From the NCBI RefSeq assembly GCF_031755915.1, contig NC_083384.1, positions 20,280,001-20,344,000 on the forward strand: a stretch of DNA of 64,000 nucleotides, given 5' to 3'. A model generated the notes under the pieces. That model had not been told where the DNA came from. It worked only from the letters and a program-made list of their open reading frames with translations, and ran no database searches. Within the stretch, counting starts at the first letter, position 1. The number at the start of each line of letters is the position of its first letter. Source of the DNA: Ziziphus jujuba (taxonomy: Eukaryota; Streptophyta; Magnoliopsida; Rosales; Rhamnaceae). The position numbers and the translations under genes are program-made. Below are positions 43,944 to 56,424 of this stretch, piece by piece.

Positions 43944-44812
43944 TGAGAAATGGTTCTAACACTTCATGGATTCAATGAATATCTCTAAGAGTTTATAGAA
44001 TCAAGACAAGGAAGAAGCTAAAGCATCTAAACAAGTGGTGTGCGCATAGGAGGGAATTTGGCTGATTTTACTATATTTTGTTACTAGCTTTACTACATTT
44101 TGCTGAGTTGGAGTTTTCTATTTGTTCCAATCAAGGAAAACATATAGTACTTAATGATAATCTTCTTTGTCATCATAAAAGGCATATGGAAGCTAATTTA
44201 TAGCTAAAATTGGTCAAAGATTGGTCAAAGACAGCTTAGTTAAAAGGATAGTTATTTAGTTTACTAATTTGATTTTGACATTTGTTTTAGGAAATTAGTC
44301 TTTTATTTGGTTTCTATTTATTTATTTGCTGGAATAATCATCTGAGGAAAGTTATTATGCTATTATTTCAGTTGTAAATTAATTAATTACTACTTCAAAA
44401 TAAAGGAATTAATTAATCAAAATTAGATTAGGAAAAGAATACAAAATTTGACCACATTAGGAATCTTACAAGCTTGGCCGGTTTTGTCCTAGGATCCTAG
44501 GGTTTTATTGTTTTGTGACTCTAGCCTATTTAAGGGCGTACTTTTTAGGAAGAACTCACCTTCAATAATATTTAGAAAATTAATTATGAGATAGAATTCT
44601 CTTTGTTTTCTTTGAACACCTAAAACACCATTGGAGAGTGAGTGTTTTAGTTTTAACTTATCAATAGGACATCCATAACCTATTGTGGTGTATTCATTAT
44701 ACCAAGGTTTCTAATCACAGGTTAGTTAGGGGTTAAGGTTTTTCCATAAAAACTTGAACTTAATTGAGATACAGGCTAATATAATATGGGTTTAGGTGCA
44801 AGTCGACCTTGG
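43688..44812 (+). repeat. 3' LTR of copy B, last bases lost
   Basis: It starts TGATGAGAATCC. It is collinear with the other LTRs up to GCAAGTCGACCTTGG, then departs before the expected TTCGTATCA. The following ACAATTTTTGGGATAGG is unrelated. Confidence 0.8.
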
Positions 44813-45854
44813 ACAATTTTTGGGATAGGAAAAAAGGGGGTTTTCAGCTTTTATTTATTTAAGATAGTTTAAAATAATAAAAAGGAAATATTTATTATTT
44901 TCTTTTAATTATCTATCATAATGTTAGTGTGAAATAGGTTTTTGAAAACCCTAAGAGTATTTGAAGGTTACAATAAGGTTCCATTTATTTATTTATTTAT
45001 TACAATACAAACATAGGGTGGAAAAGAGAGAGACTATAGAGGAGAAAATAAGGATAAGATCCATAGATTACTTGAAGATTTCCAATGGAAAAATTGATGC
45101 TTCATAGAATATTAAGGTAAATACGTCATTTGGTTTGTGATTTAAGTTCTAGTTTTGTAACCTAGCTTAGAACTAAGATTTGTTTTTATTTTGGTTTTGC
45201 TGTACTTAGTTAGGAACCAAGATCAAGGAATGGATTTTGATTTGTGAATATCCAAGGTAATTTTCATTGTTATGGGGAATAGTTTGGATTTGATTTTATA
45301 TGTGTCTTTGATATAACATCTTTTTGTTTGATGAACAAATATTTAATTTATGTTTTAAGATGAATTAAAATGTTTTGGAATTGATATTATATATACTATG
45401 CTTTCTTCACGCCATATATAATATTTATGTTAGATGTTTCATATTGGGTTAGGGTTTTAAAGCTTTTAAATGAAAATTAGCTTACTGTCTCATCTGCATA
45501 GAACTTGTTTTAACCCTTTTTCCAATCCTTTAATGAAATTATTTTTAAAAACTGCAGTTATCCTAGAAACTAGACTATTCAACGAACATTTTCTAATTGA
45601 ATTAGCTTCAAACGATTTTTTTAGATTCAGCTATACTTTTTCAAATCTAAACTTTCTATTGGAGATTGGTGTGATTTTGGATTCACTTGGCCAAGAACGT
45701 TATACAAAAGGTGTTAGTATTGTGCACAACCTTTAATCCAATTTTTGGTTTGGTGTTTAGGTGATTTTTGTGTTTGTTTGTGGTATGTTGATATTGAGGT
45801 TTTTTAGGATTTTTGTTTGGAAGGAAGAAGAAGAAAATGAAGAAGAAAAGAAGA
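44813..45854. other. Unassigned stretch right of copy B
   Basis: AT-rich DNA with an ATTT microsatellite (44985-45001). Its texture (GGAACCAAGATCAAGGAATGG, AAGGTAATTTTC) recalls a degraded Del-type LTR, but I cannot align it. The frame 45470-45736 is not convincing. Confidence 0.3.
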
Positions 45855-46678
45855 TGTTAGAGTAGGCCACACACACTAGACAACTCAATAATCATATTTT
45901 TCATTTCATTGTTGTATTATATTGGTACAAAACTTGGTTCACACATGTGAAATGTGTGTGAGACCAAACAAAGTTTTTTAAATTAAAAAAAATAAAAATT
46001 TCCCACCCAATAATATGATAACCAAATGTTCAAATACCAGCCACACATGTAAGTGTACAAAGATGGTAAACATTGGTGAGATTTTAAATTCCAAAACTAT
46101 CTCTTTGCAAATCAGGTTAAGCTTTTTTGGCCTGATCAAAGGCTGGGATATCTTCATCCAAATTGCTTGAGTTTTGACATGTGGCATGTTGAAATATTGA
46201 GAATGGAATTTGGAGAAGACCACGTCTAATTCATCTCAAACCAAAGCCATAACTACTAGAATCTTAATAGTTATGCCAACTTGTAACCTACATAACTTAA
46301 GCTTACCAAGTCCTTTTTAAGTCAGACTTTTCCCTATATTTTCCTTTACAAGTCTATTACAATATATCAAAAATTGATAACCTACTTCAAACAACACAGA
46401 ACACGCCAGCCCCCATAATGGACCTATGTTGCTAGAAGCACAATTTCTAGCACATAGACATTTTACAAGTAAATTGCAATACCCAACAAATAAGAACAAC
46501 TCCTAAGATAGATACAACAATACTTAAACATCCAAAGACATTAAAAAAAGTACAAATCGCAGACATAAATATTGCTTTAAGACATTCAACAAAACATTTC
46601 TTGTGAAGAAAGAAAGAGGGTGCAAACTTTGGTGGACTTTGGCTTGCACAAGGTGGCAAGATTGCCACATTTTCAACA
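45855..46678 (-). repeat. Possible copia-type solo LTR
   Basis: On the minus strand it would start TGTTGAAAATGTGGC and end GGCCTACTCTAACA, so it has TGTT…AACA ends. An AATATAATACAACAATG stretch near the 3' end is typical of copia LTRs. The flanks GAAGA / CTTTC do not form a target duplication, so the edges or the identity may be wrong. Confidence 0.3.
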
Positions 46679-49570
46679 CTTTCTGCATTGTCTATGAGTC
46701 TGAACTAGAAACTTAGGATTTCAGTTTGATTAAGTTGATTTTTGATTTTTGGGTATAATATTGTTTTAGACTCTTTCATTTTTTTTTTTTTAAGTTATGA
46801 TTCACTAATTTTGGAAATTTATAGGTTTATTTATAATTTTTTGAGTTTGACTTAATTACATGAATTTCCAAAAGATTCTGTTTTTACTTGAGTAACTCAT
46901 GTTGAATACTCTCTTTGACATAATTATACTTCTAGTTTTGATTTGATATTTTTATTGCATGAGATAGACATCATAAGAAAAAATTAGAATTTTATTTCAT
47001 GTTATTTGGACTTACATTCTTTCTAAAATTAAATTTAAAAGTTTGTCTGCTAGAAATTTACAAAGGAATCAGCAACCCGATTTTATCAATTTTGGTTAAT
47101 TGCACAAATGAACTTCAAAATTTATGAATTTGGTAGATGCTTCTTTTATATATCTATTAGTATGTGTTAAATTTTTAGGATTGATTCATTTGTGTTTTCT
47201 AAATAATAGAATTTTGATTGAAGTATGTTTTATGCCAAAAACTGATTTCCACGTTTTCACTTATGTTTCAAAAAATTGAGTTGAGTATGATTTAATACTT
47301 TTCTTTGTTTAATAATTTATTTATAGATCATTTATCATGTTCACTTCAATTTTGGAAAGTTTCATTAAATTATATTATGTTTTGCTTAGTGATTTTATTT
47401 AGTTATAAACTATGATTATACAAAATTTTGCATGAATGTGTATGAAATATGATATTACAATTGTAAGAAATATGCATGATTGATTGCATTGTATATTATT
47501 ATCATTTGTAAAGGTATGATATGATATTATGATATGTTAACAAGTTAAAATAAACCAAGTACAAGATCAAAGCTTTGGCATCATAGTCTAAGGTGCTTAT
47601 AAATGATCGTAGTGCTTTGCACCTCAGTAGTAAAAATCCCATGCACTATGATAAAAATATGATATGATAAGTGGGTGATTTACACTTTATGAAAAATCCA
47701 ACTTTATGCTCCATTTGCTCTATAATTTGACACTTAATCTTATTAAGTATACTATGATTTATTTGATAAGTAATATATTAATATATATAAGTGTCAATAT
47801 ATTTGTCATGAAATAAATGATATATGATAAGCTCTTTACATATTTTAATATGATTAATGCATATATTATTGTACTATCATATAGAACAAGTTATGAACTC
47901 AATGATAGGATAAGTAATTATGTTATGATCAATTGGTTAAGATATATGTTATAAGCAATATGTACAATGTTTTGTTACATCTCATGCTTATGGCATTGTA
48001 TTTGTGTTATGAATCAAGTTGTAAGCCTACCATGATTCATATATGCCGATTTAATGATATATGCATAATGATAACAATTTTGTTGCTTACTTTATGCATA
48101 TTTGCATGGTAGGCATATGCATGTCTATTCTTTATAGTTAATGAAATTATTACATTTACTTGTAAACTCATCCTTTAATTGTTGTATTTTTATAGATAAT
48201 ATTAATAAGTGAGCTTTTATTGAATATCCTGGTGGATCATCAAGAGCATTAAGGCAACATAAAGAGAACTACTTTATAAGTTTGTATTATAGAATAAAGT
48301 TGTTTGTACATTTTAATTCTAGTTAGATTGATATTTGTTATTTGATTGTTTAAAATTATTTAAGTTATTTGATGGTTTTATTTAAGTTTATTTTTTGAAA
48401 ATATTGTTTTGTATTCAAAGTATGGGACTTGAATAACATTTTAATTTTTTTTTTGAAAAGTTTAAAATTTTTCATTTTTCTTAAATAAATGGTAGCTATT
48501 TTGATTATGCTTAATTGAAGGGGAATGGTTGGGGTATATTATACAAACCCCATATTGGAAAAACCATGAGTCTTATTTATCACCTATAGTCTAAATCCAC
48601 TAAGTAAGAAAATTAAGACAATAGATAAAAGATCCTTAAGTTGTAAGAGATAAGCCGATATGTGTTGCTATTGATGTGGTGGACTACCAAATTTGTACTC
48701 TTAGACTTCGGACTTTGGACAATTCCACCATCAAAATGGTCTTCCTCACAAGAGAATTCTACTACAATCTTAACATCTATTGTCTTCGCAAGGGTATATG
48801 CCTCCACTACTATCACAAAAGTCTTCCTTGTAAGGGAAAGGTTCCACCAAGAACTTGTCTCAACAAATCTCTTGATCTTGTGAAGTGATGAAATTTAAAT
48901 TTTGAAAATTGTTCTTGATTATTTAAAGATAAAACCATATTAATAACCCTCTAGATCAAAGTAGGTGCGAGTGAATTTCAATAAAACTAGAGGAAAATTA
49001 CAACAAATGAGAAAATCATGTCTTCAATTATAAAATGGAAATGAAAACATAATTTTCCTAAATGATCTCTCTTAGATTTGATAGGAATAGATTGGGAATG
49101 AAATCTATAGTGAAGGGCCGGTTATGGAGATTTTGGGGGACACAAATGAGCCCTAAATCCAAGAAGATATAACTATTTTTTGCTATCGATTGATTGCTAC
49201 ACATATATGGTTCAATTAATATGTTGATTGATTGCTAAAACATATTAATCAATGTATAAGCAAATGAATAAGATTCCAAATCTCCTTAAACATAGGACCT
49301 AAACTTTCACAGATTAAAAAAGATAAAACCATATGAAAATAAATGTCAAAAACTTCCTCAAAAAAATTTGGAAAATTATTAAACAAAGATGTTAGTGCTT
49401 AACCATTTAAAACAAGTGAAAGTATAGGGTCACTTATCATTTCTAGCTAAGATTAGTTCTTGATGCTCTGGTATGGATTGAGACTACCTCATTTACAACT
49501 CAATGCTTTTAATTGTGAAAATTGCTAACTTTCAAAAAACTTACTTAACATTGAAAATTATAGACCTAGA
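46679..49570. other. Unassigned AT-rich stretch
   Basis: The part 47500-48250 has LTR-like texture. Two opposing frames at 48613-48888 overlap; the minus one (WWNLSLTRKTFVIVVEAYTL) could be an old exon, but no family is recognised. Nothing else supported. Confidence 0.3.
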
Positions 49571-50729
49571 GGGAGATTGTGTTTAGTTCCTCAATCAATG
49601 AAATTAATACAAAAATTATATAAGAAATTATGGAATAACTCAATTTCCCATAAAAGACAAATTAAGTACAAAATTAAACAAGAATTTTGGACTAATTCAA
49701 TCTCCTAAGATAATTGCATTCGGAATTTGTATATAAAATTCTTTTAATATACATAAAAACAAAAAAAAGATTTAACACAATAATGCATTTACATTTTGGC
49801 CCATAATGTTGTAAAATATATATATATATATATATATGTCTCTAAAACATGAAATTAGTGTTTCCAACCAACAAAATGATTGTTGAGCTTTAAGTTTCAT
49901 TAGCTAAAATGTTAAAGAATTTTATTGAGATTATTATTTGTGTTTTTTAGAATAATATTAAAAGAAAAAGGAAAATTTATTATTTAATTGTTATCGAGTA
50001 GTGTCAATACGGGTTTTGGCACTAGCATCAAGAAGATGCCAATCATGCACTCAATAATATTTATGTGTAGATGTTATATCTATTGCTAAGAAAATGTGAT
50101 AGCACCTAAGAGTTTCATTGAGTTGCAATCTTTTTGTTGTTGTTGTTTCGTAGAAACTCTTTCTATGCTTTTAACTTTGTCATTTAGCTATAATCTTGAT
50201 ACATTTGCCATTACTGAACCCTTGATGAATGAATAATAGCTCTTGCTATTTTCTTTTCTTCCCATGGAGAATGAAGATTTTTAAAATTTATCTCATCTTT
50301 CTTTCTTCACACAAATATCTTCTTGTTCTTCTTCTTTTCCATGGTGGGTTCTAATACATACTCCTATTTGGAATCACGTAGTTTCTCTTTATCACTTGAT
50401 TCTTTGGAACTAGACGCTACTTCATCAATGAAAACACCCTGTTTTTTTTATTTTTGCCATATACCAATAAAGAAACTAATCAAAAGGCTTAACTGATTAA
50501 TTAATCAAAGATCTATAGAATTTATTTTGGTTTATAATATATATATATATATATATATATAAAGGAAGACTTAAAGCGTTTTGGCTTCCCTTGTTTCCAC
50601 CCAACTTTGATTACTTATTTTGTTGTTTTCCACCAAATGTTTAGGCATACATACATTAATATATAGTATTTAGCAAAAATAATATATAAATATTAGTTTA
50701 TTGAGAATTACAAGCCAATAAGTAAATTG
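49571..50729. repeat. Repeat family X, unit X3
   Basis: It starts GGAGATTGTGTTTAGTTCC and follows the same block order as X2, with TATATAAAGG near 50558 and TA runs at 49816 and 50537. Its end (…CCAATAAGTAAATTG) would run directly into X4 at 55234 if the inserted LTR were removed. Confidence 0.75.
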
Positions 50730-51016
50730 TGTTAGGACTCACCCAAGATTCTTTATCAGAACCCTAAATAAGCCCCTATTCCAGAAACTGTACTGGACCG
50801 TTCTACGGAAAATTTGATAGCATCTCCCTAATGGTCGAACATGGCCAAAAAATATCATGCACAAAAAACACTTCAATATCATATCACCTTATTTCTCACA
50901 CCTTACTAAAGAGCTTTCCACAAAAGGCAACACTTCCATAACAAAAACATTAGATTACATACACTAGAAATACTTTAATAATAGAAAATACCTTTATACT
51001 TTATGTCCGCCCATAC

Positions 51017-51293
51017 TGATGAGGACATGACCAAGAGCCCTTCAAGATGGAGCCCAGATCCACTTCAAATGTCTACAGGACCCATAACCCGACGAACAAA
51101 GAGATTGAAAGAGGCACTAAATAGTTTAATCCAAGAGGTGTTTTCAACCCAAGGAAGCAAGTTCATTAGTGAAGATGAACTAAAATTGGTCCATATGATT
51201 GGGATGGTGGATGCCAACATGAAAGAGAGTTTAACGCATAGACTTCTACAACATGGTGATGTGGCATCGTATGGTGACATGGCATCCAACTAA
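51017..51293 (+). pseudogene. LTR-borne C-terminus of CRM pol (orphan)
   Basis: 91 codons are open from the LTR edge (DEDMTKSPSRWSPDPLQMST onward) to TAA at 51291-51293. It is the end of the integrase frame of the lost element and has no start of its own. The frame extends a few codons into flanking DNA by chance. Confidence 0.7.
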
Positions 51294-51487
51294 TCTTGGC
51301 CAAATTTTATAATTAGGAAAATATTAATTTTTATTTTTGTTTTGATTGGATTTTGGCATGTTGCCTATTTACTTTCCTAATTTAGTTTTTATTAGGTTTT
51401 TTTAAATTACTTTCCTAATTTTATTAGAGTTGAATTGGTTAAAGAATTAAAGGTCATTCAAATTAGGAAACTATGAGCTAAATTAGA

Positions 51488-51598
51488 TTTCCAAAACCTA
51501 ACCACATTAGGTTTCCTAAACGTAACCAAATTAGGTTTCCTAAACCTAACCAAATTATGTTTCCTAAACCTATCAAAATTAGGTTTCCTAAACCTAAT
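51488..51598. repeat. 24-bp tandem array in the solo LTR U3
   Basis: About four and a half copies of TTAGGTTTCCTAAACC-TAACCAAA, upstream of the LTR TATA-like box. The other CRM LTRs have no such array. Confidence 0.85.
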
Positions 51599-51664
51599 TT
51601 TCGTCCATTATTATTCCACCTTTACTTTTAGCAAATTTAGAAAAGTTTTGTAATTTATTTTGCC

Positions 51665-51674
51665 TATTTAAAGG
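51665..51674 (+). promoter_or_regulatory. LTR TATA-like box
   Basis: TATTTAAAGG in the context TTGCC-TATTTAAAGG-CACA, in the same relative position as in copies A and C. Confidence 0.5.
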
Positions 51675-52052
51675 CACATAAGTCATGAATAAAGGGGAGA
51701 TTACAATTTTGACTCAAAGTGAGAGTGATTCTCTTGGTTCTCTAAGAACTATATCAAACTTTTTCAAGCTTTGTTTATGGAGTTCAAATTTGACTTATCA
51801 ATAGGTTATTCCGCACCCTATTGTGGCATCTTCACCATACCAAGGTTCTTATCTTAAATATAGGTAACGGGTCGAGGTCTTCCATTGATAACTTGTAATT
51901 AGACGGTCTAATTCAATCTTTGTTACGGGTTTAGAGGCAGGTCGCTCTAGGTTCATATCACATACCACCACTTATTACAATTATAGGTTATTATAACATT
52001 TCATGAATATTTCAAACTCGTAAATATAAATAGAAGATAATGAAAACAATAC

Positions 52053-52346
52053 TAAGAATAATAATAATAATAATAATAACAACAACGATACAACCTCCTT
52101 ACAAATGGGTAACTCAATATTTGCCTCAAGGCTATAATATTTACACGAATGTTACCATACTTGTCCAAAAACTACGATACTTATCCGAAGGCTTTGATAC
52201 TTGCCTGATTGGACAAATACGATGAGTACACAGTTGACAATAATAATGATAATAATAACAGTGACAAATTTACACGTAGTAATAAAAATAATTAACAATA
52301 ATAATAAATAATAATAATAATAATAACAATAGTAGTAACAATAATA

Positions 52347-52377
<31 letters not shown>

Positions 52378-52383
52378 GTAATA

Positions 52384-52415
<32 letters not shown>

Positions 52416-52660
52416 CATCATAATAAATAATAATAGTAACTATAATAATAATTAACAATAGTAACAATGATAAATAATAATAATGATCATAATAATAAAA
52501 ATAGCAACAGATAATAATAATAATAATAACAACAACAACGAATAATAATAATAATACCAATAATAATTATTAATAATAATAGTAATAATAACAATAATAA
52601 TTACAATAACAAATAATGATAATAATAGAAAATCATAATTATTAAGAGATAAAATAAAAT
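52053..52660. repeat. Long imperfect AAT microsatellite
   Basis: Several hundred bases of AAT/AAC repeats, interrupted by unique sequence at about 52090-52240, within the Del-like LTR. Long open frames on the minus strand (poly-Ile) are artefacts of it. Confidence 0.9.
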
Positions 52661-53759
52661 AAAGTAAAATAAAATTTTAAAATTTATTAATATCCTATGG
52701 AATTCACACACACATAGTAGAAGTACTCCTGTTGTACCCTATAGCATGCAGATACACTATCTGGGGTGGTTGCTTATAATGGCCGTTCGACCCAATAGCC
52801 TTGTAAGTAGTGAAGTTATAAGAAGAAACTATTCATGGGTCAAATTGGATCATTGTCCCCATACAATGTGATTAAATATGGACAAATATAATAATATAAT
52901 AATATATATATATATATATATATATATGTCGATGTATGAAAATGCACTTAATGCACCATATGATATATCAGTGGTGTCAGATAGTACTCAGCCTCTCAAG
53001 CACTATTCTCACGAGGAGGTTAAAGAGAGAAACCTGCAATTAGTCACTTTGGCATCCCACGACGCCGATTGCTAATAACTTGCCATGGCTAAACTGGTCG
53101 TCCTTTAACCGAAGAGAGGGTAGTTGATGCTCCCTATGCATTATATTTGTCAATCCTCAGGCCCATAGTTCCCACATGATGGCCATAGTATATTAATCCA
53201 TAATAACTAACCATCCTATGGCCAGGGGGACGACTGATGTTAACTCTGCATTATACTTACCTACCTTCTCTCACCACAGCTCACAAATGACAACCATCCA
53301 TATAACTTGTACACTGATCCATAACATAATAACTAGCCATCTTGCAACCAAATAGAGGGGTGGTTGATGCTCACTCTGCATTATACTTACCAACTCTTAG
53401 GTTCATGACTCTTACAGGATGATCATACATACTTGCGTGCTAATCAATAATATAGTGCAGAACACCAATGTTGTATAGTACATATAAAAACTATTAAAAT
53501 TTATGTTATAAATACCGAAATTTGATAAAATGCCATCGTGTTTGATATACTTTTGTTAAACCCATAATATTCAACATTTCCTTTTTGAATAACCACATAA
53601 ATTCAACAATTTTATAAAATTAATTATTACCACAATAATTTCTTTAAAATCATAAATATAAATTTAATGTAACAAATATATTTATATCACATAAGTTTTA
53701 CAAAATAACAGTTTTCTTAAATTTTAAAACATACACAATATTTCTTCAAAATTTCTAAT

Positions 53760-54190
53760 AACACAAAGTATATATATTTATATCCACACAAGTAGATATA
53801 TTCATCTCTATACATTCATATATATTCACACACACATATATATATATAGTCATATATATTTAAACACAGCTTCTTAGCAAGCATATACATGCTCATATAC
53901 ATATTTATACATAAATGATGTATATTCATATGCACTCATATATACATATACATAATCACATATGTTCACAAACATACATAAATATTCTTATATGCACAAT
54001 TCCTTTAACAAGCATATCACATACAAATATATATTCATATACTCAAATATATATGTATATATATATTCATGCATCTACGCATATGCCAAATGAGTACCCA
54101 CATATACTTATGCATGTATATATATACAGCAATGTACATTTGCAAACATACGTGCACATATCTATAAATAAACATGTACATACATACATA
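53760..54190. repeat. ATATAC/CATA-rich low-complexity tract
   Basis: Alternating purine-pyrimidine TATA, CATA and TACA repeats over 430 bp in the Del-like LTR. The 103-codon frame across it (His/Ile/Tyr-rich) is an artefact. Confidence 0.85.
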
Positions 54191-55233
54191 ATTTTACACA
54201 ATTACCACATTAAATATAAAATCTAATAAAAGGTATTAATGGAGAACTAAAGAGGAACATGCTACTAACCTCTGTTGGGCTTAATACCATTGGTGGTGGC
54301 CGAAAAATGATCGGGAAAACTCAGCCAAAGTTCAAATCGTTATATCTCCAAAATGGTAGAGAATTGAGCTAAATTGGGCTCAGAATCGAGCTCAAGAGAT
54401 CCAAAAATGGTGGGCAAAAGGCTTAATTCGGCCTAAAGGTGGCCATATCATTAGAAAACCGGTTTCGCCGTCTCCGACAATGGTTGCCCAATCTGGGCTT
54501 ATCCGATGAAGGTTCACCGTGATTTTCCAATTGCCTACTGGAATCTTCATGGGCTCCACCTCATCTGGCGAGTATGGTGCACAGACAACAGAAATGGCAA
54601 GAAATCGAGAAGGCCGGGAGATAGAGAGAGGAGAGAGAGAGATAGAGTTTTCCCTCCGTGCGAGAGAGGGGGTAGGAAAAAAAGAAAAGAAAAAATACTT
54701 TTTTAGTAAGGATGATATGTGGCACCATCCTGTCGCGGCATGTGGCATCTTTCTAAACATGACAATTGGCACCTTCAAATTTGTGACACATGCCAAAGGT
54801 CAGAGACTCCTTTAAATATTCCATTATCGGGTCCCAAAAAAGATAGGAAGGACTTTATAGACTAGTAACTTTTCAACCTTGGCTCCAAATTAAGTGTGCT
54901 ACCAGTCTAGGGACTCATATCAGCAAGCACTATCACATAGTACATGAGTCAATATCAAAATTCATATAGATAAAAAGTCAACTTTGGCTCCCCCATCAAT
55001 CCGAGTCACCCATTTTTTCCATAATAACATTATAATCTTAGCTCCAATTTTGGCATATTATTATGCTATGAACTTGTATCAATGAGTACTTCACCATAAT
55101 ATCTCGGGAAATAAAAAGTTCCTTTCATACTAAAAAGTCAACCATGTGACCCACCTGGTCAACCCCGATCAACCTAGATCAAAGTTGGTCAAAAACTCAA
55201 ATTAGGAACATATTCTCAGATTGGGGTGTTAGA

Positions 55234-56424
55234 GATTGTGTTTAACTCCCCAATTAAAGAAATTAATACAAAATTATATCAAAAATTAAACAGATAATCA
55301 AATTTCAAAAAAAAAAAAAAAAAGAGGAATTGCTACATAACTAAATTAGAATTATGGGATAATTCAATTTCAAATAATAATCCCATTCATAACTTATATA
55401 AAGAATTTTTTGAGTTTACATAAATAAATACAAAAGATTAAACACAATAAAGTATTTTTATTTTGGTCCATAATGTTCTAAAATATAAAAAACATGTAGA
55501 AATTGAAATTAATGTTTTAGACCAGCATAAGGATAGTTGAGCTTCAAGTTTCATTGGTTAGAAATATTATTAAATTTTATTGAAATTGTTGTTGGATATT
55601 TTTAAAATATTATTAGAAGGAAAAGAAAAAAAATCACAATAATTGTGATCGAGTACTGGAAACATGGGTTTATCTTTAGAATTAAGAAGACATCATTCAC
55701 GCACTTAATAATGTTGAGGTCATGATTTTAAACCTATTGCCAGGAAAATATGATAGAGCCCAAGAATTTTATTGAGGTTCAATCTTATTGCTGTTGTTTC
55801 TTAAAAACTAGTCCTTCCAAAATAGCAATCTCCTCCTTTTTGCTCCCTACTATGTTCTTCTTCTTCTTCTTTTTCCATGGTTATTTTCGATACAAACTCT
55901 ACTTTAAAAAAAAGTATTTATTTTTCATCACTTACTTTTTCAATATTAGCTGTATTTCATCAACAAAATCATCCACTTTCTTTTCTAATTTTGCCATGCT
56001 ATATTGAAAAAAAAAATTTAAAAACCTTCATTGGCTAATTAATTAGAAAGCCATGGAATGTGTTATGGTTTATAAACTACATATATAAAGGAATATTTGA
56101 AGCTTTTTGCCTTATTTTATCCCCGCCAAACTTTTTTATTTTATTATTTTGTTATTTCTTGGTAAATATTTTGGCAATACTGAATATAAAAATCTATAAA
56201 AAAAAAATTGATATATAAATATTAGTTTATTCAGAATTACACGTTAGGTGACAAATTATGTTTAATTGCCTACTCAAAGAAATTTATACAAAATTACATA
56301 AAAAATTATGGAATAATTCAATTTCCCATAAAAAAGAAAATAATAAAAAATTAAATTAGAAGTATGGAATATTCAATGTCCTATAAAAATCACATTCATA
56401 ACTTGTATAAAGAATTCTTTTTTT
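55234..56424. repeat. Repeat family X, units X4 and partial X5
   Basis: X4 (55234-56247) and X5 (56248-56424) continue the tandem from X3. Unit starts: GATTGTGTTTAACTCCCC and AAATTATGTTTAATTGCC. TATATAAAGG lies at about 56082. X5 is cut off after AAAGAATTCTTTT by a Del-like LTR. Confidence 0.75.

Larger units (their letters stand above)
32421..44812 (+). mobile_element. CRM-type Ty3/gypsy retrotransposon copy B, interrupted by copy C
   Basis: Outer edges: a 5' LTR remnant starting TGATGAGAATCCGTCC (32421) and a 3' LTR starting TGATGAGAATCCCCCC (43688). These two are more like each other than like the C LTRs. Internal order: gag-protease (33047-34760), linker and RT start (to 35307), copy C (35308-41201), then RT continuation, RNase H, integrase and the CR tail (41202-43943). 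RT breaks exactly between NPKETK and NELQR, adjacent residues in the family. All genes carry stops or shifts. The 3' LTR lacks its last dozen bases. Confidence 0.85.
51017..51960 (+). repeat. CRM-type solo LTR, second subfamily
   Basis: 944 bp from TGATGAGGACATGACC to CTAGGTTCATATCA, flanked by perfect CATAC repeats (51012-51016 and 51961-51965). No PBS, PPT or internal sequence remains, so it is a solo LTR formed by recombination between two LTRs. Its first 277 bp keep an open frame with STGPITRRTKRLKEALNSLI, the CR-type pol tail. The second half (CTATTGTGGC, TACCAAGGTT, GGTTTAGAGGCAGGTC) is collinear with the main CRM LTRs. Confidence 0.9.
50730..55233 (-). repeat. Del-like long solo LTR, split by a CRM solo LTR
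   Basis: Plus-strand edges are TGTTAGGACTCACCC (50730) and GGGGTGTTAGA (55233), i.e. on the minus strand a TnTAACACCCC start. It is flanked by AATTG (50725-50729) and GATTG (55234-55238), a one-mismatch 5-bp target copy. The intact family X sequence reads GATTG at this point. After removing the 949 bp of the inner insertion, the LTR is about 3.55 kb, enlarged by microsatellites (52053-52660). The minus-strand stretch 54240-54800 is GC-richer with a GA/CT tract (54615-54670), the usual look of a Del LTR transcribed region. Confidence 0.65.

Noticed and set aside
35308..44812. Tandem (unequal-crossover) CRM array LTR-gag-LTR-gag-LTR
   Set aside because: RT of the outer element resumes precisely after the middle LTR pair and a 5-bp duplication flanks it, so it is nesting.
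51488..51598. Telomere-like CCTAAACCTAA repeats
   Set aside because: The period is 24 bp, not 7, and the array lies within an LTR U3.
52152..52421. 89-codon Ile-rich frame
   Set aside because: Translation of the AAT microsatellite.
53915..54226. 103-codon His/Ile/Tyr-rich frame
   Set aside because: Translation of an ATATAC-type low-complexity tract.
54392..54796. 134-codon minus-strand frame with fairly normal composition
   Set aside because: It lies inside the transcribed part of a Del-like LTR with a CT/GA tract and matches no family; LTRs of this type often hold such chance frames.
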